From Arenicola marina (Eukaryota > Annelida > Polychaeta > Arenicolidae): a stretch of 64,000 nucleotides of DNA. Both the position numbers and the translations under genes were made by a program. Under the pieces are notes generated by a model, which did not search any database, had not been told where the DNA came from, and saw nothing but the letters and a program-made list of their open reading frames with translations. Positions 11,061 to 23,958 of the stretch are shown piece by piece. The stretch covers positions 14,725,771 to 14,789,770 of the forward strand of contig OZ025258.1 of assembly GCA_964019135.1 (NCBI GenBank), given 5' to 3'. Each line of letters opens with the position of its first letter. Position 1 is the stretch's first letter.

Positions 11061-14000
11061 CGTACACGTTTAAGATGGCGGCAAGCCATGGCTTTTAGCT
11101 TCAAGCCACTGATTGTGTCGCCCTTCACATGGGTCATAAAAGTACATGTTTAAGATGGCGGCAAGCCATGGCTTTTAGCTTCAAGCCACTGATTGTGTCG
11201 CCCTTCACATGGGTCATAAAAGTACATGTTTAAGATGGCGGCAAGCCATGGCTTTTAGCTTCAAGCCACTGATTCTGTCGCCCTTCACATGGGTCATAAA
11301 AGTACATGTTTAAGATGGCGGCACGCCATGGCTTTTAGCTTCAAGCCACTGATTGTGTTGCCCTTCACATGGGTCATAAAAGTACATGTTTAAGATGGCG
11401 GCAAGCCATGGCTTTTAGCTTCAAGCCACTGATTGTGTCGCCCTTCACATTGGTCATAAAAGTACATGTTTAAGATGGCGGCAAGCCATGGCTTTTAGCT
11501 TCAAGCCACTGATTGTGTCGCCCTTCACATGGGTCATAAAAGTACATGTTTAAGATGGTGGCAAGCCATGGCTTTTAGCTTCAAGCCACTGATTGTGTCG
11601 CCCTTCACATGGGTCATAAAAGTACATGTTTAAGATGGCGGCACGCCATGGCTTTTAGCTTCAAGCCACTGATTGTGTCGCCCTTCACATGGGTCATAAA
11701 AGTACATGTTTAAGATGGCGGCACGCCATGGCTTTTAGCTTCAAGCCACTGATTGTGTCGCCCTTCACATTGATCATAAAAGTACATGTTTAAGATGGCG
11801 GCAAGCCATGGCTTTTAGCTTCAAGCCACTGATTGTGTCGCCCTTCACATGGGTCATAAAAGTACATGTTTAAGATGGTGGCAAGCCATGGCTTTTAGCT
11901 TCAAGCCACTGATTGTGTCGCCCTTCACATGGGTCATAAAAGTACATGTTTAAGATGGCGGCACGCCATGGCTTTTAGCTTCAAGCCACTGATTGTGTCG
12001 CCCTTCACATGGGTCATAAAAGTACATGTTTAAGATGGCGGCACGCCATGGCTTTTAGCTTCAAGCCACTGATTGTGTCGCCCTTCACATGGGCCATAAA
12101 AGTACATGTTTAAGATGGCGGCAAGCCATGGCTTTTAGCTTCAAGCCACTGATTGTGTCGCCCTTCACATGGGTCATAAAAGTACATGTTTAAGATGGCG
12201 GCACGCCATGGCTTTTAGCTTCAAGCCACTGATTGTGTCGCCCTTCGCATGGGTCATAAAAGTACATGTTTAAGATGGCGGCAAGCCATGGCTTTTAGCT
12301 TCAAGCCACTGATTGTGTCGCCCTTCACATGGGTCATAAAAGTACATGTTTAAGATGGCGGCAAGCCATGGCTTTTAGCTTCAAGCCACTGATTGTGTCG
12401 CCCTTCACATGGGTCATAAAAGTACATGTTTAAGATGGTGGCAAGCCATGGCTTTTAGCTTCAAGCCACTGATTGTGTCGCCCTTCACATGGGTCATAAA
12501 AGTACATGTTTAAGATGGCGGCAAGCCATGGCTTTTAGCTTCAAGCCACTGATTGTGTCGCCCTTCACATGGGTCATAAAAGTACATGTTTAAGATGGCG
12601 GCAAGCCATGGCTTTTAGCTTCAAGCCACTGATTGTGTCGCCCTTCACATGGGTCATAAAAGTACATGTTTAAGATGGCGGCAAGCCATGGCTTTTAGCT
12701 TCAAGCCACTGATTGTGTCGCCCTTCACATGGGTCATAAAAGTACATGTTTAAGATGGCGGCAAGCCATGGCTTTTAGCTTCAAGCCACTGATTGTGTCG
12801 CCCTTCACATGGGTCATACAAGTACATGTTTAAGATGGCGGCAAGCCATGGCTTTTAGCTTCAAGCCACTGATTGTGTCGCCCTTCACATGGGTCATAAA
12901 AGTACATGTTTAAGATGGCGGCAAGCCATGGCTTTTAGCTTCAAGCCAGTGATTGTGTCGCCCTTCACATGGGTCATAAAAGTACATGTTTAAGATGGCG
13001 GCAAGCCATGGCTTTTAGCTTCAAGCCACTGATTGTGTCGCCCTTCACATGGGTCATAAAAGTACATGTTTAAGATGGCGGCAAGCCATGGCTTTTAGCT
13101 ACAAGCCACTGATTGTGTCGCCCTTCACATGGGTCATAAAAGTACACGTTTAAGATGGCGGCAAGCCATGGCTTTTAGCTTCAAGCCACTGATTGTGTCG
13201 CCCTTCACATGGGTCATAAAAGTACACGTTTAAGATGGCGGCAAGCCATGGCTTTTAGCTTCAAGCCACTGATTGTGTTGCCCTTCACATGGGTCATAAA
13301 AGTACATGTTTAAGATGGCGGCAAGCCATGGCTTTTAGCTTCAAGCCACTGATTGTGTCGCCCTTCACATGGGTCATAGAAGTACATGTTTAAGATGGCG
13401 GCAAGCCATGGCTTTTAGCTTCAAGCCACTGATTGTGTCGCCCTTCACATGGGTCATAAAAGTACATGTTTAAGATGGCGGCAAGCCATGGCTTTTAGCT
13501 GCAAGCCACTGATTGTGTCGCCCTTCACATGGGTCATAAAAGTACACGTTTAAGATGGCGGCAAGCCATGGCTTTTAGCTTCAAGCCACTGATTGTGTCG
13601 CCCTTCACATGGGTCATAGAAGTACATGTTTAAGATGGCGGCAAGCCATGGCTTTTAGCTTCAAGCCACTGATTGTGTCGCCCTTCACATGGGTCATAGA
13701 AGTACATGTTTAAGATGGCGGCAAGCCATGGCTTTTAGCTTCAAGCCACTGATTGTGTCGCCCTTCACATGGGTCATAAAAGTACATGTTTAAGATGGCG
13801 GCAAGCCATGGCTTTTAGCTTCAAGCCACTGATTGTGTCGCCCTTCACATTGGTCATAAAAGTACATGTTTAAGATGGCGGCACGCCATGGCTTTTAGCT
13901 TCAAGCCACTGATTGTGTCGCCCTTCACATGGGTCATAAAAGTACATGTTTAAGATGGTGGCAAGCCATGGCTTTTAGTTTCAAGCCACTGATTGTGTCG

Positions 14001-14270
14001 CCCTTCACATGGGTCATAAAAGTACATGTTTAAGATGGTGGCACGCCATGGCTTTTAGCTTCAATCCACTGATTGTGTCGCCCTTCACATGGGTCATAAA
14101 AGTACATGTTTAAGATGGCGGCACGCCATGGCTTTTAGCTTCAAGCCACTGATTGTGTCGCCCTTCACATGGGTCATACAAGTACATTTTTAATATGGTG
14201 GCTTGCGATGGATTTTAGTTTAAAATCACCGTTTGTGTCTCCTTTCACACGGGTCACACTTGGTGACAAA
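11061..14270. repeat. 80-bp satellite array, 39 good units plus one decayed
   Basis: The unit boundary phrase taagatggcg recurs every 80 bp from 11071 to 14111. A fortieth, diverged copy begins at 14191. Units are about 97% alike, so the array is young or well homogenised. Each unit contains the palindrome GCCATGGC and, in 34 of 39 units, AAGATGGCGGC, which matches the known consensus of the zinc-finger factor YY1. Five units (starting near 11551, 11871, 12431, 13951 and 14031) carry ggtgg in place of ggcgg. The unit is interrupted by stops in translation. It lies in the guanylate cyclase intron. Confidence 0.97.
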
Positions 14271-15036
14271 ATGTTACACGATACACGACGCTCATTTTCC
14301 TCTTACGCTTTGTGGGTTGACCATGTAAGGCCGTCGTTAATAATCACAAACTAACGTGCGCTGTGCAGTAAATGAAGCTTATTTGTCGGGGGTCACATTT
14401 CGCTGGAAACGGCCATCCAAGGGGCGCGTGCTTACCAAGGCTTGAAGGACCTTGCTCGTGGAAATCTCGTCGAGATCTCGTGCGATACCCGGTGCAGCTT
14501 TTCTGACGGTCACACCGAGCATTGTACAGAGACAGGCAACACGCTAGGTCGACGCACGATATAAGAGAGTGAGAGGCATGTAGTAATTAACATTACCTGA
14601 GCTTCAGGCCAAGGTTGACGTCAAGGTTTGCACGATCGCCGCTCCTTACCATGCTGAGAGTGAAAATATATTAACTGGAAAGGGCGCCAGCGCTTTTTGT
14701 GGGCTTTTTTGTGAAAGACGCTTTATGAATTGTCATGTTACAAATTGGACAATCAACAGGTAAAGAAATGACAGCGGGGTTCCATGGTCTCATTGTTGGG
14801 GTGCCAGCCTGAATTAATTAAGTTTTCAGCCTGACAAAAATCATGCGCAAAACAAAATCTATGAACAACAGAATAATGATTTTTTGTATCACCTTTGTTT
14901 ACCCAGCGGCTGAAGCTATTTTCAGGTATGTTTGCTTATATACGAACGCGTATATGTGGCATCACCAGGCGAATTGGAAGCCGCAAGAAATTTAAGGTAT
15001 GAATAGCTGTTATTGCGAAGGTTAGACATCTTTAGT
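14271..15036. other. Intronic unique sequence, no gene recognised
   Basis: A short minus-strand open frame at about 14375-14525 (from MLGVTVRKAAPG to a stop) has no recognisable motif and is not called. Otherwise nothing was seen. Confidence 0.4.
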
Positions 15037-15271
15037 TTTGATAATTCAGTCGCCTTGAGGGCTCTGACCACCTGAGAGCCTAACGGCTCGTGGATCGGTG
15101 GTTCGAGCCCCGCTGGGGCCAAGTCTGTGTGGTCACAAGATAAAGATCCCATGTCCTTCTTTGCAAAGAGTAGGGGGTTACCCCTGGGGACATGGCTCGA
15201 TTTTCCCCTTCTCCCATTGAAGCGATATGAGCAACAGTGGTTAAAGCGTCCTGAATATATAACCAACCAAC
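15037..15271 (+). mobile_element. tRNA-derived SINE with (AACC)n tail, 5'-truncated head
   Basis: It contains the internal promoter box B (ggttcgagccc near 15100), the family body (caaagagta...ggggttacccctgggg, then gcgatatgagcaa) and the 3' end gttaaagcgtcctgaatata followed by aaccaaccaac. The box A part of the tRNA-like head is missing or diverged. Related copies lie at 24998, 37808, 42271 and 43766. Confidence 0.85.
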
Positions 15272-16243
15272 TTGACATTTCACTCTCCAAAAATTTAATA
15301 CATAGAAATACAATGATAAAAAATCCAAAATACACGTTGATACATTGGGATCTGCAGTTTCACCTACCCCCCCCCCCTCCCCTCCGCTCACCACACACAT
15401 ACACCCTTCCAAGCTGGCGCCAGTTTTGTGATTATGATTGTCATGTACCCATGTCCCTGACCGAGTATGGGTAACCAAAATTCACATCGAAAATATATAT
15501 ATGGGTGACGTACGCTTTTTCAAACACACCACACGACCAACAAAGCCTTATCTACGGCATATCTATAGTATTATATAGAGTATATATCCCGCCGAAAACC
15601 GTTGGCCATCCAAAGACATCCCAACGGGAAGGCACGCCTAAAATATCGTCGAAATTAAGCAGACTGCAACCAGGCCCACATGGTTCCGGTTTCCTGTTCC
15701 GGTGCGACCACCGGTGTTTGGGATAGGCGTGTGATGGAGTCTTTCATCGATGAGGCTTGTTTCCATGCGTCTGCGTGACTACAGGACAAGCTGCTTTGCA
15801 CTCCCGCGTTGCAGGCAACCGCCCCCCCCCCCCACCTCGTTCACAGACACTCCCACCCGCCACCCCCCGCCCCCAAGATCTTGCCATTAAGTGTCAAGTT
15901 CAAGGCCCTAACTCTTGCAGCGAGGTTTTTGGTGTGGAGGATGGAGGGAAGGGGGGTGGGAGTGGGGGGTCGGGGGGGGGGGGGGCTACGGTGCGAAATG
16001 ATATGTAATTGCCCGTTTGCGCAGCACGGAAAATATGTTGTTCACCTGCATAAGATATGCCAATAAATTACTTGCTAAAATATGCCCAGGTATTTCCATG
16101 AAATACGTCCATCAGAATATTGATGAAAACTTTGTTCAAATTTGCCGTAGTAACTTTTCTTCCGGCTGTTACGCGCCCTCCAGCCCCACCTCAACGCAAA
16201 CCTCCACTCCCCGCCCTTTGGGCTTTAAATGACCCTCCCAGAC
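15272..16243. other. Intronic spacer with poly(C)/poly(G) tracts
   Basis: Homopolymer C runs at about 15367 and 15820 and a G run near 15970 give proline- and glycine-rich false frames. A segment at 15655-15735 faintly resembles 5S rRNA (see findings). No gene is called. Confidence 0.4.
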
Positions 16244-16400
16244 ACAATAGACCGATCCAGGCTGTCAATCGTTCTTTGACGTCACTGTTCTTTTTATCAC
16301 TTGTACCTGCCATCAGCTAAGATTGTCAATTTCATACTCAGGATTAAGGAAAAAAGGACTCCAGCGTGGGCGGGGCTTAGTGTTTAGATCGGTCTATTGT
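16244..16400. mobile_element. MITE, 157 bp, TIR ACAATAGACCGATC
   Basis: The segment begins acaatagaccgatc and ends with its exact reverse complement gatcggtctattgt. The two subterminal ends differ: the left has ccaggctgtcaatcgttctttgacgtc, the right has ggcggggcttagtg. The same pair of ends, in the opposite order, bounds the neighbouring copy at 16415. No coding capacity. The family of the mobilising transposase is unknown. Confidence 0.8.
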
Positions 16401-16414
16401 AGATGCCACAGCGC

Positions 16415-16684
16415 GCAATAGACCGATTCACACTCCGACACTAAACCCCGCCCACGCTTGCCTCCTTATTCCGTGAGCGTGAGTATGAAATTGACAATCA
16501 TAGCTCATAGTAGGTACAATTGTGTAGAACTCATCTCTGAAGCTGACAAGAAAGTGAAATGCTGCTTTGTTTGTCCGACTTGTTTGTCGGACATAACGCA
16601 CGTGGAAGACCTTTTTTCACTACATGATTGGGTAAAAGAAACAGTGACGTCAATGAATGATTGACAACCTGGATCGGTCTATGC
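16415..16684. mobile_element. MITE, about 270 bp, same family in inverted orientation
   Basis: It begins gcaatagaccgat and ends atcggtctatgcg, with the subterminal motifs of the 16244 copy in reverse order (cactccgacactaaaccccgc at the left, tgacgtcaatgaatgattgaca at the right). It carries about 110 bp of interior absent from the shorter copy, including a small hairpin (gtccgacttgtttgtcggac). It lies 14 bp from its neighbour. Confidence 0.8.
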
Positions 16685-19573
16685 GAGTTTGATCCCATTT
16701 CATTCTCAAGCTGCAACACGGCCGCCTGGTGTCTCGATCTGGTACCACTAACTGCCAATATATTCCAATCCTAAGCACTGATAACTGTTTCCACAGTCAT
16801 TGTCAAATACTGCCTAGCACCGTCCAGCGACTAAAAACTTTGGTCAGTGACCAAAGTGGTCATTATTATGTCTTTTGCAGTAGTCTTTTATAGGTATTGT
16901 TCATGCTTGTTGGCTCTAATGCTCGCCTTGGTGACTGAGAAAAGTCAATCAATTCTCACGGCACGCTCCAGTTTAGCTTGTATTACAATTGGGTACTCTC
17001 ATAATCGCGAGATTTAAGGCATCGGGCGTCGTTTGTGTTATGGCAGTATCGCATGTTGCCAAATATCTTTGATGTTACCTGCGCACCCTTTATATAGGCC
17101 ACGCCAGGAGCAGATCTAGGGGAGAGAGGGGGGGGGGGTTAGGAGGGTTGCAACCCCCCCTACTCTTTGGGAACGCGGGCATACGGTCTAAAACTTGGGC
17201 TTTCGGACGAAATAAATCGCAAAATAGCATTTCGCAGATTCAACCCTGTGGCGGATCCATGGGGTGGGGGGGGGGCGGGGGCGTTATTGAGGAAGAACGC
17301 TGTATTTCCCCGCAAAATCAAGACCATCTTACCTGAGGTGTAGACCACAACCCCCCCCCCCCCCCGCACCCAGGTTGTAAAAAAATTGGTAGACAGCCGA
17401 GATCATTCCCCCCGCCCACCGGTCGCAAGATTTTAGAGAACAGGAAAGCCCCACCTTCAGGTCGCAACCCTTCCCATCCCCCCTCATTTCCTAATTCCTA
17501 GATCCACTCACGGACGCACATATGGAAATGTCGCGTGACTAAAGGTGCGTCACGTGACTAATGGTGCGTCATACGGTCGACGGGTAAAACATCAAAATCA
17601 GGTCGTCTACTAAATTTGGCCTCCCATAACTTACTTGTTTCCCTGCTTCTGGGAATAATGATCGGCGTGATCTTTGGCAATCAGGGCTTTTCACGCAGTA
17701 CCCCGGTATAATGTGCCGTCTCTCTGGCGTGGTATAGGCACAGAAACGTCAGTTGGAACTGGAAATTGATTGAAAACTCTGGGTTAATAAAGGCACGCAA
17801 GGTGAGACTCGTGTCGTATCTAACGAAAACAATTGATATTTATGTTTAAGACTGTCAGATGGAACTAGCAAATATTGTCTATCGTCTAGACGATCGTTGG
17901 AACTAGTGCACGCAGAACGCCTTTAGACAATTGTCTGCTACGAACAATGTGAGGGTTTGCCGTGCGGGGGCACCTTAGGTCATCCCACTTGGTGTGCCAT
18001 ATATTTGTCAGGGCCCACTTGTACTATCTGAGATCATCCTATAAAGAAGAATTCCTAAATCGTTGACGCTATGAACTAATTTTCTTCGTCGTTCACAAAG
18101 CTGTAACGGCGATTGGGTGTCTATCGTGTCGTGATAACACGATCCTGTATTTTATTAGTCCATCTAATGTGTTCCGTTAATCCACTTAACGCAGTAATGT
18201 GCGATTTCCGCGTGCAGATCATCTCAAGGGCGGATCCAGAGGGGGTCCAGGGGGGCCGGACCACCCCACCCTTTTTGAGGAAGAATACCGTTTTTTAATG
18301 CAAAAATTAGGCCATCTGAGGCCTGGACCGCCCTTTTTTGAGGAAGAACGCTATCTGAGGCGACGTGAATCCCCCCCCCCCCACCCCTATGCTACATGGA
18401 CATTGGAAAATGCTACCTTATGACCTTGACCTTGATGGTTGATCGTTTGTCGACTTGGAAGACAAAGAGTGTAACTAACTATTATAATTAATAGAGAAAG
18501 GGGGAAGGCGTTGAGGAAGAGGGGGTGGGTGGGTAGGGACACCACACAGAGAGCGGGTGCATTTAACAAATCTGGTACGCACCAAAACATGTCCCACCGG
18601 ATACCAGTGGCGGATTTCACGAACCCAATTTAGACGACTATACCTGGGCTTAGTTGGCTAAAGTTACCATGTATGGGCGATTTTAGTCGACTAAGCCCCG
18701 TAGCCGGCTACGGTTGAACGTGAAATAGGCCAAAGAGAGAACTCTGCTATCTTCCCTGGATCTGCCCGTGGAATCAACCAAGAACTAACAGGCCAAAGTG
18801 TAACCATATCCCCCTGAAAATTAGCCCTAATTGCATGCTTCCGGTCTAATCACACTTCCGGTCTCTCCGTCCTTGACAGGGATATAGCCTATAGTCTCAT
18901 ATAGCGACCCCGTTGCCTTGACAACACGACTTTTGTTGTATATGTATAGATAATACGTTATCTTTCATTTATCGACCAAGTCATTTTCCGTGTCAGTTTA
19001 ATGCCCTTTTGCGAGAGAAGCCATTGGCTCGATTTTCGGCTTGCGAAATAAAGGTGGAAAATCTTTGATGCCCATAGAAAAGCCCGGCAATCCGATGACC
19101 TTACGATGCCCTTTGCACAGCGCATCTTAACAGGCCGATCGGCTTAATAGCTTAATAGCTTAATACCTCTCTGGTAATCACGGGCCCAATGACTGCAGCC
19201 TTTAATTCTCCTCCGGAGGACCCGCGTCATCTTCGACTACATTTGTCTTGGCTTAATTGGCAGTTGACCTCGATTGGGAGAACCGCGGTCGCAACCGGAC
19301 CGGATAAAGAATCCATTCTCCGCAGCAAATGACCCCCCCCCCCCCACCCCCACTTCCCACACACTTCCAGTGGAAGTCTTCTACCCTTTAGCCTTTACCA
19401 CCATATGAAAATAACTTCAGCGTCTACATTGTTCTACGATATCGGATGTACGGGGTTTGTTAAATGGGAACCATGTCGAATTGCACCGTTATATAATATT
19501 ATCCTTGTTGTGTGGACATCAGATTTGTTAGATCGTGTTGACTTTGTTCGAGATTCGACGTGTATATTGGTCT
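16685..19573. other. Intronic spacer with poly(G)-linked dispersed repeats
   Basis: At 17105-17175 and 17240-17340, and again at 18225-18375, there are copies of a repeat with ggcggatc(c/t)a, long G or C runs and gaggaagaacgct. A short 10-bp repeat (gcttaatagc type) lies at 19141-19170, and a poly(C) run at 19331. No gene was recognised. Confidence 0.45.
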
Positions 19574-20806
19574 CATCTCGCTGGTCTTCATATTAATGGT
19601 AGCCATCTCGCTGGTCTTAATATTAATGGAATTCATCTCGCTGGTCTTAATGTTGATGGAATCCATCTCGCTGGTCTCAATATTAATGGAATTCATCTCG
19701 CTGGTCTCGATATTAATGGAATTCATCTCGCTGGTCTCAATATTAATGGAATTCATCTCGCTGGTCTCAATATTAATGGAATTCATCTCGCTGGTCTCAA
19801 TATTAATAGAATCCATCTCGCTGGTCTCAAAATTAATGGAATTCGCTGGTCTCAATATTAATGGAATTCATCTCGCTGGTCTCAATATTAATGGAATTCA
19901 TCTCGCTGGTCTCAATATTAATAGAATCCATCTCGCTGGTCTCAAAATTAATGGAATTCGCTGGTCTCAATATTAATGGAATTCATCTCGCTGGTCTCAA
20001 TATTAATGGAATCCATCTCGCTTGTCTCAATATTAATGGAATTCATCTCGCTGGTCTCAATATTAATGGAATCCATCTCGCTGGTCTCAATATTAATGGA
20101 ATCCATCTCGCTTGTCTCAATATTAATGGAATTCATCTCGCTGGTCTCAATATTAATGGAACCCATCTCGCTGGTCTCAATATTAATGAAATCCCTCTCG
20201 CTGGTCTCAATATTAATGGAATTCATCTCGCTGGTCTCGATATTAATGGAATTCATCTCGCTGGTCTCAATATTAATGGAATTCATCTCGCTGGTCTCAA
20301 TATTAATGGAATTCATCTCGCTGGTCTCAATATTAATGGAATTCATCTCGCTGGTCTCAATATTAATGGAATTCATCTCGCTGGTCTCAATATTAATGGA
20401 ATCCATCTCGCTGGTCTCAATATTAATGGAATTCATCTCGCTGGTCTCAATATTAATGGAATTCATCTCGCTGGTCTCAATATTAATGGAATCCATCTCG
20501 CTGGTCTCAATATTAATGGAATCCCTCTCGCTTGTCTCAATATTAATGGAATTCATCTCGCTGGTCTCAATATTAATGGAACCCATCTCGCTGGTCTCAA
20601 TATTAATGAAATCCCTCTCGCTGGTCTCGATATTAATGGAATCCATCTCGCTGGTCTCAATATTAATGGTAGCCATTTCGCTGGTCTCAATATTAATGGA
20701 ATCCATCTCGCTTGTCTCAATATTAATGGAATTCATCTCGCTGGTCTCAATATTAATGGAATCCCTCTCGCTGGTCTCGATATTAATGGAATCCATCTCG
20801 CTGGCC
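19574..20806. repeat. 30-bp minisatellite array, about 41 units
   Basis: The unit contains tctcgctggtctcaatatta followed by atggaattca. Thirty is a multiple of three, so frames stay open in several phases and give false repeats (GLNINGIHLA forward, MNSINIETSE reverse). A unit lacking five bases (ggaattcgctgg) occurs at 19841 and at 19956, marking a duplicated 115-bp block. The array lies in the guanylate cyclase intron. Confidence 0.96.
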
Positions 20807-20884
20807 TGGTATTAAATGAAAATATCGAAATTGTCAGTGGCATCACAACATTGACCAATCAGGGCCGGACCACCGCAATTTGAA

Positions 20885-21090
20885 ATTTGTTAATCCGTTT
20901 TCGTCTTCTCATCCCAGTTTTGATACATTTATTTGTTAACCAACTCGTAGTTGGCTTGGATCTGGTTTCCCTCATGATATAGACCACTTAATGTCAATTG
21001 TACGGGTTTGTATTGTTCGTATGGTGTGATAATGTGCAGTAATAATATTTTTAAAGAAAACATATTTAACTTTACAACGCAAACAATATT
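20885..21090 (+). repeat. Dispersed repeat, copy 1 of a direct pair
   Basis: It shares with 22143-22360 the phrases cgtcttctcatc, gttaaccaactcgta, ctggtttccctcatgatata and acaacgcaaacaatat in the same order. The two copies are 1.26 kb apart and clearly diverged. Nature unknown; no coding frame. Confidence 0.7.
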
Positions 21091-22142
21091 GCGACGGATG
21101 GGGGGTTAGAATGTTTACAACCACGGGAGGGGGGGGGGGCTCTGCTCTCGGAAAATCTGCGACCGGGGGGGGGGGGGGAGGGGGGATACGCCACAGGTTT
21201 CATCTACAAGATGTCACTTGTTCGTCGAAAAACAGCTTTTACAGTGTATGCTCAAGTTCCCAAGGGCGGCTGTGGTTGCATCCCCCCAACTCCCACCCTC
21301 CTCCAGCCCCTAGATTCGCCCCTCCCCATGTCCGTTATAAGGAGAGCATGATGACGCAAGAGACGCCAAGATCAACGGCTTCCTATGTGTTTTTTTCTAA
21401 TACGGGAAGACCTTGGAGATATAAATATATACCAGCTGGCGAAGGTAATTGCACAGTGAATGTAATTTTCAGGGTCCAGTATGGTCCTGTCGGGAAGGGT
21501 TAGGGGGGCGGTTAGAAATATGGGATATTAAGTGGGTGATTGGGGGGTGGGTGGGGGGAAGGGGGCAATGGGTAAGGGGCGGTGAGATCATATAGGGGGC
21601 ATGTCACCACATCAATCACCGCTTCCGGCTATGCCCCATCTAGCCATATACGTATTAGTGATTAAGATGGCGATCACACGTGGCAGAACTATGGCCTTGA
21701 CCTTGTCCTTGGCTCCGCATCAACGACGGGGTTAGTGTCCGTCTCGAAGAAAGTTGCTGGCCAATCCCTGTTTACGTGTGTGCCCGCCCCATCTGGCCAC
21801 ACTGGACCATCTAGCCATCTATTGGGCCTGTCAACTGTCCACCAGCCACACACAATATCTCGGGCGCTTCAGTTGGTTTTCATTATCCTTGATTAATAAT
21901 ATTAAAGCGGGTCAGCATGTAGCCGAGAGCGGGAATAATCGACGCAGGCGGCTGGCCCCCAAGTTATCCGGCTTAATTGGTTGGTTACGCCGACCACCAA
22001 CCCAGATGATGGGGGCTGAAGCCTGGTCACGGCTCCCAATCAGGTGCTCGTTGGATTGATACCGGCCTAAAGCCACCAAAGAAAAGTTGGCGTCGCAATT
22101 TTACGAGATAAAAATAACGAGATAATCTAGGCTCTTAATTAT

Positions 22143-22360
22143 TATCAATCCGGTTTTTTCGTCTTCTCATCGCAGTCCTACGCATTTATCTGTTAACCAA
22201 CTCGTATCTGGCTTGGGTCTGGTTTCCCTCATGATATAGACAATTTTGATGTCATGTATTCCTCGCACAGTTTGTATTGTTGGTATGGTATAATAATGCT
22301 CGAATAAGAATATTTCCAACAAAAAAATGCTATTTAAATTGACAACGCAAACAATATAAG
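22143..22360 (+). repeat. Dispersed repeat, copy 2 of a direct pair
   Basis: Homologous in the same order and orientation to 20885-21090. Between the copies lie poly(G) runs (21128, 21165) and unique intronic sequence with no recognised gene. Confidence 0.7.
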
Positions 22361-22770
22361 GAGATACGCACCCCTTTATATAACACCTGGTATACGATGC
22401 GACTTTGTGATGTTAATGAAAATTACATGCCGTGATACAGTGTGCGACACTAAAGCTCGACCGGCGGACCGAATCGAGTATTTCACTGGCCGGTCGAGTG
22501 TTAATGCCGAGACACCGAACCGGTCGGTCTTGTACCTATTTCGTCGCACTATAAGCTCTATCGGATACACTAGCTCTTTCAGTAATACCAATCTTTTATT
22601 TTTATTAAATATACGGTGCGTGAGCAAGCTGCTTAGACCTATTCCAGCGAAAGGGCTGTACCGTCACCACGGGATCTGATCGAGACCTTACGAGACAGGG
22701 ATATTATGCTCTGCTTCAATGCTTTAGCCTCAGCGGCCTGTGCTGCTTACCTCCCGGCGTTTGCCTCTCG

Positions 22771-22955
22771 CCACTCGCTTGACACAAAAAAATCGGTAAA
22801 AGCTGTACTTGGATGCACAATTAACCACTGAATTTAATTCGTATACCAGCATTATAACCACCCGCCACTCGCTTGACACAAAAAAATCGGCAAAAGCTGT
22901 ACTTGGATGCACAATTAACCACTGAATTTAATTCGTATACCAGCATTATAACCAC
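22771..22955 (+). repeat. 94-bp tandem duplication, two units
   Basis: The phrase ccactcgcttgacac starts at 22771 and again at 22865. The rest of the unit, through taattcgtataccagc and cattataaccacc, is repeated almost unchanged, so the duplication is recent. Confidence 0.9.
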
Positions 22956-23958
22956 CAGAGCAGGTTTATGTAATATATGAGCGGTGGGACAGATGATAAA
23001 CCCGAGTGCGGCTGTTTCATGAGTGACTGTCAGTGTCAGGCGAGCTAATGTCTTCTGTGGGTTTTCCCTGTCGTATGACGTAATACTGAAAGGGCACGCA
23101 GTGCAGACATCCTATTGGCATCATTTGCCATAACTCAATTATCCTCTCACACAATGGGGAAAAATGCGGCGCTTTGTGAAAGAGGACAAGCCGCCGACAT
23201 ACACCTAACAAAAAACTTAAGTCATACCTTGCATTATGGATTTGTTGGTTGGGTGTGGCCTGCAATAGACACACCCAACAAAAAATAAAACGCCGTCGGC
23301 GAAGTCAAAAATGCATGATCGCGAATTTTCAATCGATATCACATGATAAAATGTTGTTTTTCCCGACTGTAATTGCGCTTTGGTATCAAACAGCATCGTT
23401 AACGGGCAGCACAGCGGGTCTCGAGGGGGACTCTCGCGTCTCAGTCACGCGCGAACATGTTCGGCACATCCAGATTGGTCCCCTTCTGCTTCATCTTTTT
23501 GCTTTTGTTGCGTGGCTACAAATTGCTGTCGGACATATCCGTGCTTAAGTAGAAGATTTTTTTTTTATATATTTTTTTTTAGTTAAACATCATTTCTTTT
23601 CTGAGGTTCCCCTCGAAGGGATGACATCGAGCAGGGTCAGTTTTTGAAAGAGTTTTGGGATGGGCACTGTACGAATCACGGCGTGAGTCGTTGCTGTGGC
23701 TTCCTTCTGTCTGTCTGTCTCCGGTTGTGTCCGGTCCGTGTGATGAAAGGATGCTCGCGTTGAGCCTGATTCGGACATGCGTTGCTACTAGCACCCATGT
23801 AGCAGAAAACATGTATCGATCCTCGATGAGGGAATCTCACAGCGGTTCAGGCTGGCAGGTTGGTGCTGGAAGCTTGGTGCCAAGTACTGTGCCCTGAGCA
23901 GCATTCAAAATATGAAACTGTTGAGCATTGCACTGCGCAGACGCATATTGAATTGTCA

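Noticed and set aside
19535-20883. Frames with GLNINGIHLA and MNSINIETSE repeats
   Set aside because: The 30-bp unit keeps several phases open at once on both strands; no single frame is favoured.
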